A stretch of 38,699 bases of DNA from Myxococcales bacterium (lineage in GTDB: Bacteria > Myxococcota > Myxococcia > Myxococcales > JAJYLH01): positions 1-38,699 of the forward strand of contig JAJYLH010000052.1 in NCBI GenBank assembly GCA_021787845.1. Reading direction: 5' to 3'. Shown here piece by piece: positions 16,690 to 24,949 of this stretch (within the stretch, counting starts at the first letter, position 1; every line of letters starts with the position of its first letter). Both the position numbers and the translations under genes were made by a program. The notes below the pieces were generated by a model. The model searched no databases. It was not told where the DNA came from and saw nothing but the letters and a program-made list of their open reading frames with translations.

Positions 16690-17123
16690 GGCGTCTCGGC
16701 CAGAGGGGTATTCGTCGTTGCGATCTGCATTTCCGGTTGACGCCAGCAAAGTCGGAGCGGCGGCCATCGGCTGCCGCTCCAAGCGGACGCACTGGCGTGA
16801 TCCGGATAAGACCGCATGGCCTGGCGGCCGCCACGTGGCATGAAAAAGATCGGCCAGTGTTTTCGCGCACTTAGCCGATCCTTTTCAGAAGAGCAGTTCG
16901 CAACGATCAATGTCCAGACGCTTCCGGGACGAGCTCCATCTCGGCCGAGATGGAGCCGGACATTTCAGTGTCCGGAGGCGGGCACCGCGAACACGCGTTC
17001 GCAAAGCCAGTACCGGGCTTCTGCCGTCTGGCGTATTCCCAGCACGACCCAGATACTGACGTGTCCGGCTCCAATCCCGGAGCCCGATTTCAGCCCTCTC
17101 CACCGCGTCGGCGCGCCCGGCCC
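16690..17123. other. Convergent gap with a family B inverted pair
   Basis: This gap lies between the SEC-C gene and the end of the exporter operon, which is transcribed toward it. It holds two family B arms facing each other (16951-16980 and 17050-17074), about 70 bases apart. The remaining ~250 bases show no gene I can support. Confidence 0.65.
16951..17074. repeat. Family B inverted pair
   Basis: Left arm TGGAGCCGGACATTTCAGTG followed by TCCGGAGGCG; right arm ACTGACGTGTCCGGCTCCAA. Each arm is itself palindromic around GGACA...TGTCC. Arms are inverted and ~70 bases apart, shorter than the pair at 24678-24867. Confidence 0.75.
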
Positions 17124-18290
17124 TCACACCAGCCGTCGCCGCAGCATGGCGACGGCCATCATGAAGACGGTGGTGCCGATGCCCGCGAGCGCGGCGAGCT
17201 GCGGAAGCAGGTCGGTGATCCGCGCGGACTTGAGGAGCACCGCGCGGAGGATTTCGACGAAATGGCGCACCGGGTCGAACGCGCTGACGGGCCTCAGCCA
17301 GGCGGGCATGTTGGCGACCGGCGTCAAGAAGCCTCCCAGGAGAATCGCGGGAAGGATGAAGAAGATGGCGCCCATGAACGCCTGCTGCTGGTTCGCCGCG
17401 AGGGTGCTGATGAAGAGCCCCACGCCGAGGACGGTCAGGAGATACAGCGCGCCGGCGAAGAAGATGAGGAACAGGTTTCCGCGCAGCGGCACGTGGAAGA
17501 TGACGGCGCCGGCGGCGAGGACCAGGGTGAGGTCGAGCAGGCCGATCAGCGCGTAGGGAATCGTCTTGCCGGCGATCAGGACCGACGGCGCGATGGGCGT
17601 GACCAGCACCTGTTCCAGCGTGCCGACTTCCTTCTCCCGCGCGAGGCCCATCGCGGTGACCATCAGGATGACGACGAGCAGCAGCGTCGCCGCGACGCCG
17701 GGAACGAAGAAGATGCGGCTGTCCAAGGTCGGGTTGTAGAGGACGCGCGGCACGACGCGGGTCTGGGGAAGCTGCAAGGCGGTCCCGAGCGCGGCCGCGG
17801 TGGTCGCGAGCCTTGCTTGCGCCGCGGCGAGCGACTGGCTGAGGACGAAAGCGCTCGCCGCGTTCTGCGCGATGATCGCTTGATTCGAGTTGGCGCCGTC
17901 GACGAGGAACTGCACTTCGGCCGGCCGCTGCGCCGCGAGGTCTCTGGAGTAGCCGCGCGGGATGACCATCGCGATGGGAACCTTGCCCCGGTCGAGCAGG
18001 CTGACCGCCGCGCCGACGTTGGGGACATGCCCGGCCGGGTCGAACGCGTCGCCCGCGGTGAGCTGGCTCGAGAGCTTCCGGCTCGCATCGGTGTGGTCCA
18101 TGTCCGCGACCACCACCCGCACGTGCTCGACTTCGAGGTTGACCGCGAAGCCCAAGAGGATGAGCTGGATGAACGGCGCGACGACCAGGACGAAGGCGAC
18201 GCGCTTGTCGCGCATGGTCTGGCGAATTTCTTTGACGATGACCGCGCCCAGGCTGGTAATCGCATCATGGAAACGCTCGCGGATGGTCAT
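17124..18290 (-). CDS. ABC-2 type exporter permease (YbhR/YbhS-like), second
   Basis: A 388-residue integral membrane protein, one of two paired permeases. ATG at 18290 follows AGGAGGGTCGG and overlaps the previous gene's TGA (ATGA). Topology is one N-terminal TM (VAFVLVVAPFIQLILLGFAV), a large periplasmic loop of ~150 residues, then five C-terminal TMs starting at FFVPGVAATLLLVVILM. The coupling-helix phrase AREKEVGTLEQVLVTPI is characteristic of ABC2_membrane_3 permeases. With its partner it would form the channel of a tripartite drug or small-molecule exporter. It is the last gene of the six-gene operon; no terminator is obvious after it. Confidence 0.9.
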   Translation of the reverse strand: MTIRERFHDAITSLGAVIVKEIRQTMRDKRVAFVLVVAPFIQLILLGFAVNLEVEHVRVVVADMDHTDASRKLSSQLTAGDAFDPAGHVPNVGAAVSLLDRGKVPIAMVIPRGYSRDLAAQRPAEVQFLVDGANSNQAIIAQNAASAFVLSQSLAAAQARLATTAAALGTALQLPQTRVVPRVLYNPTLDSRIFFVPGVAATLLLVVILMVTAMGLAREKEVGTLEQVLVTPIAPSVLIAGKTIPYALIGLLDLTLVLAAGAVIFHVPLRGNLFLIFFAGALYLLTVLGVGLFISTLAANQQQAFMGAIFFILPAILLGGFLTPVANMPAWLRPVSAFDPVRHFVEILRAVLLKSARITDLLPQLAALAGIGTTVFMMAVAMLRRRLV

Positions 18291-19408
18291 CCGACCCTCC
18301 TCTTGAAACGGCCGACCGCGACGAAGAGCATCACCGAGAAATAGGCGGCGAGCGCGAGCGCGTCCGGCCACACCACGCCGATGCCGTTGCCGCGGAGCAT
18401 CACCCCGCGCAGGGCATCGACCAGGTACGTCGCGGGCAAGACGTGCGCCAGGCCGCGCAGGATCAACGGCATCCCGCTGATGGGGAAGATGAAGCCGCTC
18501 AGGAGCATCGACGGGAGCAGGGTGGAGATGGCGGCGAGCTGGCTCGCGAGCACCTGGTTACGCGTCATCACGCTGATCAGAAGCCCTTGCATCAGCATCG
18601 CGAGGAGGAAGAGCGAGGCGATGCAGAAGAGCAGGAAGACGCTCCCGCGCATCGGAACTCCGAAGAGGCCGATGCCGAGGACGAGCACGATGAGGACTTG
18701 CACCAGCCCCAAGACGAAATACGGTCCGAGCTTGCCCAGGATGATGTCGATCTTGCCGACCGGCGTCGCGAAGAGCTGCTCCATCGAGCCGCGCTCGTAT
18801 TCGCGCGCGACCGTCAGAGCGGTCAGCATCACCGCGATCATCACCAGGATCACGACCATCAAGCCGGGAACGAGGAAGACCGTGCTCGACAGCTCCGGGT
18901 TGAAGAGCGTGCGGACCCGCGCGGAGACCGGCGGCGCGACATCGCCGACCAGCGCGGTCAGCCGGCGCTCCGAGGACGCGAGCGCAATGGCGTTGGCATA
19001 ACCGAGACCGACCGCCGCCACGTGATCGTCCGAGCCGTCGACGAGAAGCTGCGCCGAGGCCATGCCCCCGCGCTTGATGTCGCGCTCGAAGTCTTTGGGG
19101 ATGACGAGAGCGGCCTTCGCGACCCCGCGGCGGAAGAGCGGCTCGATGGTGCTCGCGCGCTGGCGGTCGGCGATATCGAGAAAGGCGTCGGAGCTGGTGA
19201 ACGACCCGACCAGCTTCTGCGCTTCGACGCTCCGATCCTGATTCACGACCACCAGCGGAATCTTGTCGATGTCGAACGTGACCCCGTAGCCGAAGAGCAG
19301 AATCATCGCGATGGGAAACACCAGCGCGTAGATCAGAAGCTGCGGGTCACGCTGGATGTGCATGACCTCCTTCAACGCCATCGCCAGGATGCGGCCGAAG
19401 AGCTTCAT
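18287..19408 (-). CDS. ABC-2 type exporter permease (YbhR/YbhS-like), first
   Basis: A 373-residue permease, paralogous to the one downstream. N-terminal TM PQLLIYALVFPIAMILLFGY, a periplasmic loop with VVVNQDRSVEAQKLV, then five TMs from VFLVPGLMVVILVMIAVML. The coupling-helix phrase is AREYERGSMEQLFATPV. Its ATG overlaps the stop of the ATPase gene at 19405 (ATGA) and its TGA overlaps the next start, so the three are translationally coupled. Together with the TolC, HlyD and two ATPases encoded upstream it forms a YbhGFSR-like export machine spanning both membranes. Substrate is not predictable; homologues export cationic drugs and other toxic compounds. Confidence 0.9.
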   Translation of the reverse strand: MKLFGRILAMALKEVMHIQRDPQLLIYALVFPIAMILLFGYGVTFDIDKIPLVVVNQDRSVEAQKLVGSFTSSDAFLDIADRQRASTIEPLFRRGVAKAALVIPKDFERDIKRGGMASAQLLVDGSDDHVAAVGLGYANAIALASSERRLTALVGDVAPPVSARVRTLFNPELSSTVFLVPGLMVVILVMIAVMLTALTVAREYERGSMEQLFATPVGKIDIILGKLGPYFVLGLVQVLIVLVLGIGLFGVPMRGSVFLLFCIASLFLLAMLMQGLLISVMTRNQVLASQLAAISTLLPSMLLSGFIFPISGMPLILRGLAHVLPATYLVDALRGVMLRGNGIGVVWPDALALAAYFSVMLFVAVGRFKRRVG

Positions 19409-20367
19409 GGCTTCGCCCCCGCTTTGCCATTCGCTCCGACGACCGCGAGGAAGACGTCTTCCAAGGTCGCCTCGGCGGGCTCGATCACCGCATCGGCAAG
19501 GCCGTGGCTGGCGAGGAAGGAGGAGAGCCGGGAGCCCTCGGCGAGCGGCCCTTCGATGCGCACCCGGGTTCGATTTCCGAACGGCTGCACGTCGCGAACG
19601 CCCTCGGCGCCGCTGAGCGCGCTGCGAACTCGGGCGGCGTCCATCGCGCCCGCGCGGGCGGCGACCGCGAGCGTCGTGCCGGGAGCGTAGGTCCGCTTCA
19701 ATCCGACCGGGGTGTCCAGCGCGACCAGCCGGCCGTCGACCATGAGCCCGACGCGGTTGCAGTATTCGGCCTCGTCGAGGTGATGGGTGGTGACGAAGAC
19801 GGTGGTGCCCGACCGCGCGAGCTGCCTAATGATGCGCCAGAAGCTGCGACGCGAAGCGGGATCGACTCCGGCGGTGGGCTCGTCGAGAAAGACGATGGTC
19901 GGCTCGTGAATCAGCGACGACGCGAGCGCGAGCCGCTGCCGAATGCCGCCGGGGAGGTTACGCGTCATCATCCCGCGTCGGTCTTGCAGGCCGGCGTGCT
20001 CCAGAGATCTTTCGATGCGTTCTTGTCGCCGCGCCCCGCGCAAGCCGTAGGCGCCAGCGTAGAAGGCGAGGTTCTCCTCGACCGTCAGGTCCATGTAGAG
20101 CGAAAACCGTTGCGACATGTAGCCGATGCCGCGTTTGACCTCCCGCGGCTGGCTCGCGACATCGAGCCCGGCCACGGTCGCGCGGCCGCCGGACGGTTCG
20201 AGCAGGGCGCAGAGCATGCGGATGGTGGTCGTCTTGCCCGCGCCGTTCGCACCGAGGTAGCCGAAGATTTCGCCGCGGGCGACCTCGAAGCTCACGTCGT
20301 TGACGGCGATGAAGTTGCCGTAACGGCGGGTGAGATGGGCGACCTCGATGACCGGCTGTTCGCTCAC
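19405..20367 (-). CDS. ABC exporter ATPase, second half-YbhF
   Basis: A 320-residue nucleotide-binding subunit. Walker A GANGAGKTT (about residues 42-50), Q-loop YMSQRFSLYMDLT, a degenerate signature LPGGIRQRLALA in place of LSGGQ, Walker B IVFLDEP followed by TAGVDPASRR, and switch His in VFVTTHHLDEAE. The C-terminal ~90 residues are the regulatory extension of drug-export ATPases. It pairs with the ATPase at 20364. In E. coli-type YbhF the two are fused in one chain; here they are separate but overlap by 4 bases (ATGA). The altered signature suggests an asymmetric ATPase pair, as known for other heterodimeric exporters; this is inference. Confidence 0.92.
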   Translation of the reverse strand: MSEQPVIEVAHLTRRYGNFIAVNDVSFEVARGEIFGYLGANGAGKTTTIRMLCALLEPSGGRATVAGLDVASQPREVKRGIGYMSQRFSLYMDLTVEENLAFYAGAYGLRGARRQERIERSLEHAGLQDRRGMMTRNLPGGIRQRLALASSLIHEPTIVFLDEPTAGVDPASRRSFWRIIRQLARSGTTVFVTTHHLDEAEYCNRVGLMVDGRLVALDTPVGLKRTYAPGTTLAVAARAGAMDAARVRSALSGAEGVRDVQPFGNRTRVRIEGPLAEGSRLSSFLASHGLADAVIEPAEATLEDVFLAVVGANGKAGAKP

Positions 20368-21353
20368 GCGGATACCTCCGCGGATGGAGTGTGATCAGCG
20401 AGCCAGCCGAGGAACACGTCGTCGAAGTCCGGGCGCACCGATTCCAGGTGCACGGGCGGGCTGGCACGCGCGGCCCAGGATTCGATGCTGGAAACACCTT
20501 CGACGCGGACAACGATGCGCAGGTCCGCGCCGTGTGGCGAGAGCGCGAGGACTTCCGGGCGTTCGCCGAGCGCGGTCTCCGCCTGGCCGCGGTCGGCCGC
20601 GTGAACCTCGAACGCCCGATGCGGAAAGTCGCGAATGAGCTGGTCCGGGGGCCCCTCGGTGAGGAGGCGACCGCGGTCGAGCAGCCCGACCTTGTGGCAG
20701 CGCTCGGCCTCGTCCATGTACGGCGTCGCGATGAGCACCGCCATGCCCTCGTCGACGAACGTGTGCAGGAGCTCCCACAGCTCGCGGCGGCTGACCGGGT
20801 CGACGCCGTTCGAAGGCTCGTCGAGAATCAGGACTTCCGGCTGATGCAGGAGCGCCGCGGCGAGGCCGAGTTTTTTGTACATCCCGCCGGAGAGCGCGTC
20901 GGCGCGGCGGTCCGCGAAGGGCGCGAGGCGGGTGATGGCGAGGAGCCGCTCGGTCCGTCGCGCGAACGCCGCGCGATCGAGGCCGAAGAGACGACCGAAG
21001 AATCTCAGATTCTCCATGACGCTCAAATCGCCGTAGAGGCTGTATTGCTGCGGCATGTAGCCGATCGCTTCGCGCAGCGCCTGACCGCCTTCCGCGAGCG
21101 GCAACGCTTTCGCCCGCGCCTCGCCGCGGTCGGCGTCGAGCAATCCGGTCAGAAGACGAAGCGTCGTCGTCTTCCCCGCGCCGTCGGGACCGACGAGCCC
21201 GTACAGCTCGCCCGCATGCACCGACAAGCTCAGGTCCCGCACCGCCTGCACGTCGTCGAACGCACGCCAGAGACGATCCGCCGCGAGCACGACGCCGTTC
21301 GCCTTGTCGTCTTCGTTCGGCCCGCGGGCGGCCGTCTTGCCGCGTCGGAACAT
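20364..21353 (-). CDS. ABC exporter ATPase, first half-YbhF
   Basis: About 329 residues from ATG 21353 (MFRRGKTAARGPNEDDKANG). A longer frame to 21428 is not used because its first codons lie in a family B repeat. Walker A GPDGAGKTT, Q-loop YMPQQYSLYGDLS, signature LSGGMYKKLGLAAAL, Walker B VLILDEPSNGVDP and a switch position LIATPYMDEAE. In the last, the usual His of the H-loop (TTHHLDEAE in the partner) is replaced by Pro. So one ATPase lacks the consensus signature and the other lacks the H-loop His, which fits a heterodimer with one competent site. The ribosome site is weak; the family B/A repeats inserted upstream (21398-21706) may have replaced the original leader. Confidence 0.92.
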   Translation of the reverse strand: MFRRGKTAARGPNEDDKANGVVLAADRLWRAFDDVQAVRDLSLSVHAGELYGLVGPDGAGKTTTLRLLTGLLDADRGEARAKALPLAEGGQALREAIGYMPQQYSLYGDLSVMENLRFFGRLFGLDRAAFARRTERLLAITRLAPFADRRADALSGGMYKKLGLAAALLHQPEVLILDEPSNGVDPVSRRELWELLHTFVDEGMAVLIATPYMDEAERCHKVGLLDRGRLLTEGPPDQLIRDFPHRAFEVHAADRGQAETALGERPEVLALSPHGADLRIVVRVEGVSSIESWAARASPPVHLESVRPDFDDVFLGWLADHTPSAEVSA

Positions 21354-21734
21354 GGTCAGTCCGTCACCAACGGGTTCACGCGCTGGCCAAAAGGGAAGCC
21401 GGTCACGGGAGTGTCCGGGTACAGGCACGGCGATCGCGATGCTGCTGGTAACCCGTCATGAGTGTCATCGTTCATCACCCCGCTCATCCCGAGCGTAGTC
21501 GAGGGACGGGCGGCCCCGCGAAAAACCACTCGTCCTTCGACTGCGCTCAGGACGAGCGGTTCTTCGCTCAGGCGCCATGAGGGTGCAGGCTTCTGACGGG
21601 TTTCACTAGCGCTGCCCACCTCGGACTCCGAGCCGAGCGAAAGGCCCTGGCGTCCGGTTGGCCCCCATCCGTGCCCCACCCGGACATGGGCGTGTCCGGC
21701 TCCAACTCGTCCAAGCGCTAAGGGATTCGACACG
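21354..21734. other. Repeat-filled gap inside the exporter operon
   Basis: The 380 bases between the HlyD gene and the first ATPase gene carry a family B inverted pair as outer arms (21398-21428 and 21671-21706). A family A inverted pair lies inside them (about 21480-21508 and 21529-21557). All other junctions between exporter genes downstream overlap by 4 bases. The gap therefore looks like repeat insertion into a compact operon. No gene is visible. Confidence 0.75.
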
Positions 21735-22826
21735 TCAATCCTTCCCGCGGTTCGGGATGGTGATTTCGACGGGCATCCCGGGCCGCAGCAGCCGCTTCGG
21801 GTTGTCGATGCGGACTTCGACGGCGTAAACCAGCCGGTCGCGGTCCTCGCGGGTCTGGACGTTACGCGGGGTGAACTCGGCTTCAGTGGCGACGCGCTTG
21901 ATGGTGCCGTGGAAGACGCGACGTGGGTAGGCGTCGGCGACGACGTCGACGGTCTTTCCGGGCGCCGCGGCGGCCAACTCGTCGTTGGGGACATAGAAAG
22001 TCGCCTTGACCTGGCGAATGTCGATCAAGGTCAGGATGCGCGCGCCTGGCATGACCACCTCGCCTGGCTCGTAATTGCGCACGCTGACGATCGCATCGCG
22101 CGGGGCGGTCAAGTCACAGTACCCGACGGCCACGTCCGCGCGCTCTTTGGCCGCCGCCGCCTCCGCGGCCTGCTTTTCCGCCGCCTCCAGCCGTGCCCGC
22201 GCGAGCTTGACCTGAAGCCCCGCGGCGCTCTCCCCGACCTGGACTGCCGCTGCCTTGGCCTGGGCCGCCGCCGCGCCCGCTTCCAGAACCTGGAGCTGCT
22301 GCGCCGCAGAACGCGCCGCGGTTTCGGTCTTGTCCAGCTCCTGCTCGCTCGCGCCGCCGGAGTCGTGCAGCTTCGCCACCCGCGCGGCCGCGCGATCGGC
22401 GAGCTCCTGCTGAACCTCCAAGGGCTTGGGCTCGACCGACGCGACCTTCGCCGCCGCCAGCGCAGCCGCGGTCTGTTTGTGCGCCGCGAAGACGCCATCC
22501 TGCGCCAGCGCGACTCCGACCTGCGCCGCCAGGACCGCCGAATTCGCCGCCGCCACCGCCGACGCCGCCTGCTGCTGGGCCGCCAGCTCGTCTTTGCAGT
22601 CGAGACGCACGAGCAGCGCGCCCTTTTTGACGTCGTCGCCCTCCGCCGCCTGAATCTCCTCGATGGTTCCCGGGATGCGCGCGACGATGTCGACCTCGGT
22701 GCCTTCGATGGTCCCGCTGCCGCCCGCCGGCCCCGAGCTCGCGAGCTGCTGATGCTTGAGCTCGACGTACAGCACCACCGCCAGCGCCGCGACCAACACC
22801 ACAAATCCGATGAGCACCCGCTTCAT
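21735..22826 (-). CDS. HlyD-family periplasmic adaptor (YbhG-like)
   Basis: A 363-residue membrane-fusion protein. ATG at 22826 follows AGGAGCAGAAGCG. The N-terminal anchor is MKRVLIGFVVLVAALAVVLYV. A lipoyl half-motif follows (GTIEGTEVDIVARIPGTIEE, DDVKKGALLVRLD). A long Ala-rich coiled-coil hairpin spans about residues 85-235 (AAQQQAASAVAAANSAVLAA ... EKQAAEAAAAKERADVAVG), then the second lipoyl half (LTAPRDAIVSVRNYEPGEVV) and a beta-barrel ending RPGMPVEITIPNRG. It bridges the inner-membrane ABC permeases and the TolC-like outer-membrane channel encoded upstream at 23001. Confidence 0.92.
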   Translation of the reverse strand: MKRVLIGFVVLVAALAVVLYVELKHQQLASSGPAGGSGTIEGTEVDIVARIPGTIEEIQAAEGDDVKKGALLVRLDCKDELAAQQQAASAVAAANSAVLAAQVGVALAQDGVFAAHKQTAAALAAAKVASVEPKPLEVQQELADRAAARVAKLHDSGGASEQELDKTETAARSAAQQLQVLEAGAAAAQAKAAAVQVGESAAGLQVKLARARLEAAEKQAAEAAAAKERADVAVGYCDLTAPRDAIVSVRNYEPGEVVMPGARILTLIDIRQVKATFYVPNDELAAAAPGKTVDVVADAYPRRVFHGTIKRVATEAEFTPRNVQTREDRDRLVYAVEVRIDNPKRLLRPGMPVEITIPNRGKD

Positions 22827-22898
22827 CGCTTCTGCTCCTGGGAGAAAGCCGTCCGTTCCTGCCAAAGGCCAACCCGCTCGACGCCGGCACGCCCGCAC

Positions 22899-22943
22899 GA
22901 CCGATCGGACCGATCGGACTGATCCGACCGATCGGTCTGATCG
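22899..22943. repeat. Five 9-bp tandem units (GACCGATCG type)
   Basis: Units GACCGATCG, GACCGATCG, GACTGATCC, GACCGATCG, GTCTGATCG. Each holds a palindromic CGATCG/TGATC core. It lies in the leader between the TolC and HlyD genes. It could be a VNTR or a set of binding sites; nothing decides this. Confidence 0.85.
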
Positions 22944-23000
22944 GCGTGGACGCGCCAAGGGGCGGGGCAGCGCCGGTTGCCGTGCTTTGCTTCGGCCATC

Positions 23001-24359
23001 CTACTGGACCTCCCTTTCCGTTCCGGTCAGGCCCTGCGCCTCGAGCCGCGACGCTTGCGCCATCGCCGCCTGGAAGCGCGACTGGAGAACCTGGAGATGC
23101 GCCGCGTCGACCGCGGTCTCCGCCTGGCGCAGGTCGAGATCGGTGCCCATCCCCGCCTGGTGCGCGCCCTGCGCGGCCTTGAGGTAGACCTCGGCCGCCT
23201 CGAGCTGGCTTTCGGTCGCCTCGATGGCGCTCGCCGCCGCGCGTAGCCGCGTCTCCGCATCGACCCGGGCCCGCTCGGCATCCTCGGCCGCCGCCTGCCG
23301 CAGCTTCTCCGTCGCCGCTTCCTTCGCTTGAATCTCGTGATGCTCCCGGCGCTTGAGATCTCCGTCGAAGAGATCCCAGTTCAGCGAGGCGCCGAAAGCC
23401 CAGACCCAACCGGCGTCCGTTTCCACGAACGTGCGCGGATAGTGGTAACCGGCGGTCCCGAAGAGCTGCAGCGTCGGGAAGTAGGAACGGACAATCGCTT
23501 CGGCTTGATCTCCGAGCGCGGACGCCGAGGCGCGCAACGCGGCGACATTGGGCGGTTCGGTCGCCGCACCGGAGGCAGCGGACGAAGCAGGAACCGTCGC
23601 CTCCAACGTGTCCGACGGCTCCGGCGTCTCGCCCTTGGACCATCCCAAGAGCAATCGCAAGGTCTCCGCCGCGCGCGCCCGCTGCTCCTGGGCCTCGACC
23701 AGCCGCGACTCTAGCTCGGCCACCCGGCTCTGCGCGCCCGCCATCGCGACCTGCGAACCCAAGCCGGCATCGAGCCGCGCCTTCTCGATTCGCAGCGCCT
23801 CCTGCGCCGTCGCCAGGGATTTCTGGGTGACGTCGATGACGTCCTGGAACAGCCGATCGCCCAAGTAAGCGGCGCGCACGGCATAAGCGATCTGCGCGGC
23901 GCGCTCCCGCCCCTGAGCGCGAGCGGCCCGGGTCAGCGCGCGGGCGGCATCGATGCGAGCGTCGCGCGCGCCGAAGTCGAACGCGAGCCAGCCCAGGGTG
24001 ACGTCGCCCGCCGCGTAGGTGTTGATGCCCAGGGTCTTGTCGATGTCGATGTGCAGCGGCTCGGTCGCGCCGGGCGGGGTGAACGGGGTGGCGACGGACA
24101 TGTTCAACGTCGGGACCGGACCGGCGTAACGGTAAGTGCCTTGGAGGCCGAGACGAGGGAGCCAAGCGGTTTGGGCCTCGCCCGTCTTTTCTTCCGCGGC
24201 GGTGACGTCGAGCGCCGCCGCGGCGACCGCCGGGTCTCGGGCGAGCGCCTCGCGCACCGCCTCCTTCAACGTGAGCGGCCGGGCTTGCGCCGCGGCGGGC
24301 ACTAGCCAGAGCGCGACAGCGAGCGGCGCGATTCGAGTGGGCGAAGAGGGCCGAGACAC
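23001..24359 (-). CDS. TolC-family outer-membrane efflux protein
   Basis: A 452-residue protein starting with GTG at 24359 after GAGGTGGGAAC. The signal peptide is IAPLAVALWLVPAAAQA. The body is two similar halves of long Ala/Glu/Gln-rich helices (ALARDPAVAAAALDVTAAEE, ALRIEKARLDAGLGSQVAMA, ALRASASALGDQAEAIVRSY, ERARVDAETRLRAAASAIEA) interrupted by beta strands (LQLFGTAGYHY, ASLNWDLFDG), as in TolC/OEP proteins. It is the first gene of the exporter operon and lies about 170 bases upstream of the HlyD gene. It would provide the outer-membrane duct for the ABC exporter. No regulator such as a TetR gene is present nearby. Confidence 0.9.
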   Translation of the reverse strand: MSRPSSPTRIAPLAVALWLVPAAAQARPLTLKEAVREALARDPAVAAAALDVTAAEEKTGEAQTAWLPRLGLQGTYRYAGPVPTLNMSVATPFTPPGATEPLHIDIDKTLGINTYAAGDVTLGWLAFDFGARDARIDAARALTRAARAQGRERAAQIAYAVRAAYLGDRLFQDVIDVTQKSLATAQEALRIEKARLDAGLGSQVAMAGAQSRVAELESRLVEAQEQRARAAETLRLLLGWSKGETPEPSDTLEATVPASSAASGAATEPPNVAALRASASALGDQAEAIVRSYFPTLQLFGTAGYHYPRTFVETDAGWVWAFGASLNWDLFDGDLKRREHHEIQAKEAATEKLRQAAAEDAERARVDAETRLRAAASAIEATESQLEAAEVYLKAAQGAHQAGMGTDLDLRQAETAVDAAHLQVLQSRFQAAMAQASRLEAQGLTGTEREVQ

Positions 24360-24547
24360 GTTCCCACCTCATGAGCGAAGGCGACGACCAGTGCGCCAAC
24401 ACGCCGGTCGCTGGTGAGAGCAAGCGCGGTGCCATCGCGATTCACCGCGCACGGCCGAAGGAGATAGCCCGAACCGCGCATCCCGTGTCAAGCGCGCCGA
24501 CAACCCTGTCGGGTTCCTTGACAGGCGTCAGCGGGAAGAGCCCAAGA

Positions 24548-24617
24548 GGGGTGGAGCGTGAGCGAAACCCATCAAGCGGTCATGGCTGAGAACGATGGGT
24601 TACGTTGCGCTCCACCC
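24548..24617. repeat. Long hairpin repeat
   Basis: Left arm GGGGTGGAGCGTGAGCGAAA+CCCATC (24548-24573) and right arm GATGGGTTACGTTGCGCTCC+ACCC (24594-24617) are imperfect reverse complements with a 20-base loop. The stem is interrupted by a few mismatches. Only one copy seen in the window. Confidence 0.75.
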
Positions 24618-24677
24618 ATGTACGCGTTGGTCCACGGGGGATTGTTAAGGCTCCGCGCTGTTTCGAATGGGAATCGA

Positions 24678-24867
24678 AATTGGAGTTGGAGCCGGACACG
24701 CCAGTGTCCGGGTGCAGGCAGGGACTTCAAGAACCGTTGGGCGGGGGCTTGCCCTCCCCGCCGCACGCTGACGCCGCCCCCAACGGTGGAGGACAAGCCC
24801 CCGCCCTAGAATCCTCATTCGCGTTGCCGTGCCTGCACCCGGACACTGACGTGTCCGGCTCCAATTT
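24678..24867. repeat. Composite nested inverted-repeat element (family B outer arms)
   Basis: Outer arms: AATTGGAGTTGGAGCCGGAC... to GGGTGCAGGCA (24678-24720) and TGCCTGCACCCGGACACTGA... to CTCCAATTT (24830-24867). These are almost perfect reverse complements, each with an internal palindrome. Inner arms: TTGGGCGGGGGCTTGCCCTC (24737-24757) and GGAGGACAAGCCCCCGCCCT (24788-24807). The 190-bp unit can fold into one long nested hairpin and looks like a non-autonomous mobile unit. Confidence 0.8.
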
Positions 24868-24949
24868 CGGCCGAGAAAGAGCATGATCATGAACGTCATC
24901 TCGTTCCCCGCCACCCACGCGAAACAGCGCAGAGCCGGAAGATCTCCAC

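Noticed and set aside
15082-16782. Minus-strand frame of over 560 codons opposite the SEC-C gene
   Set aside because: It is His/Arg/Leu-rich antisense sequence. The SEC-C protein on the plus strand has a diagnostic motif and normal composition.
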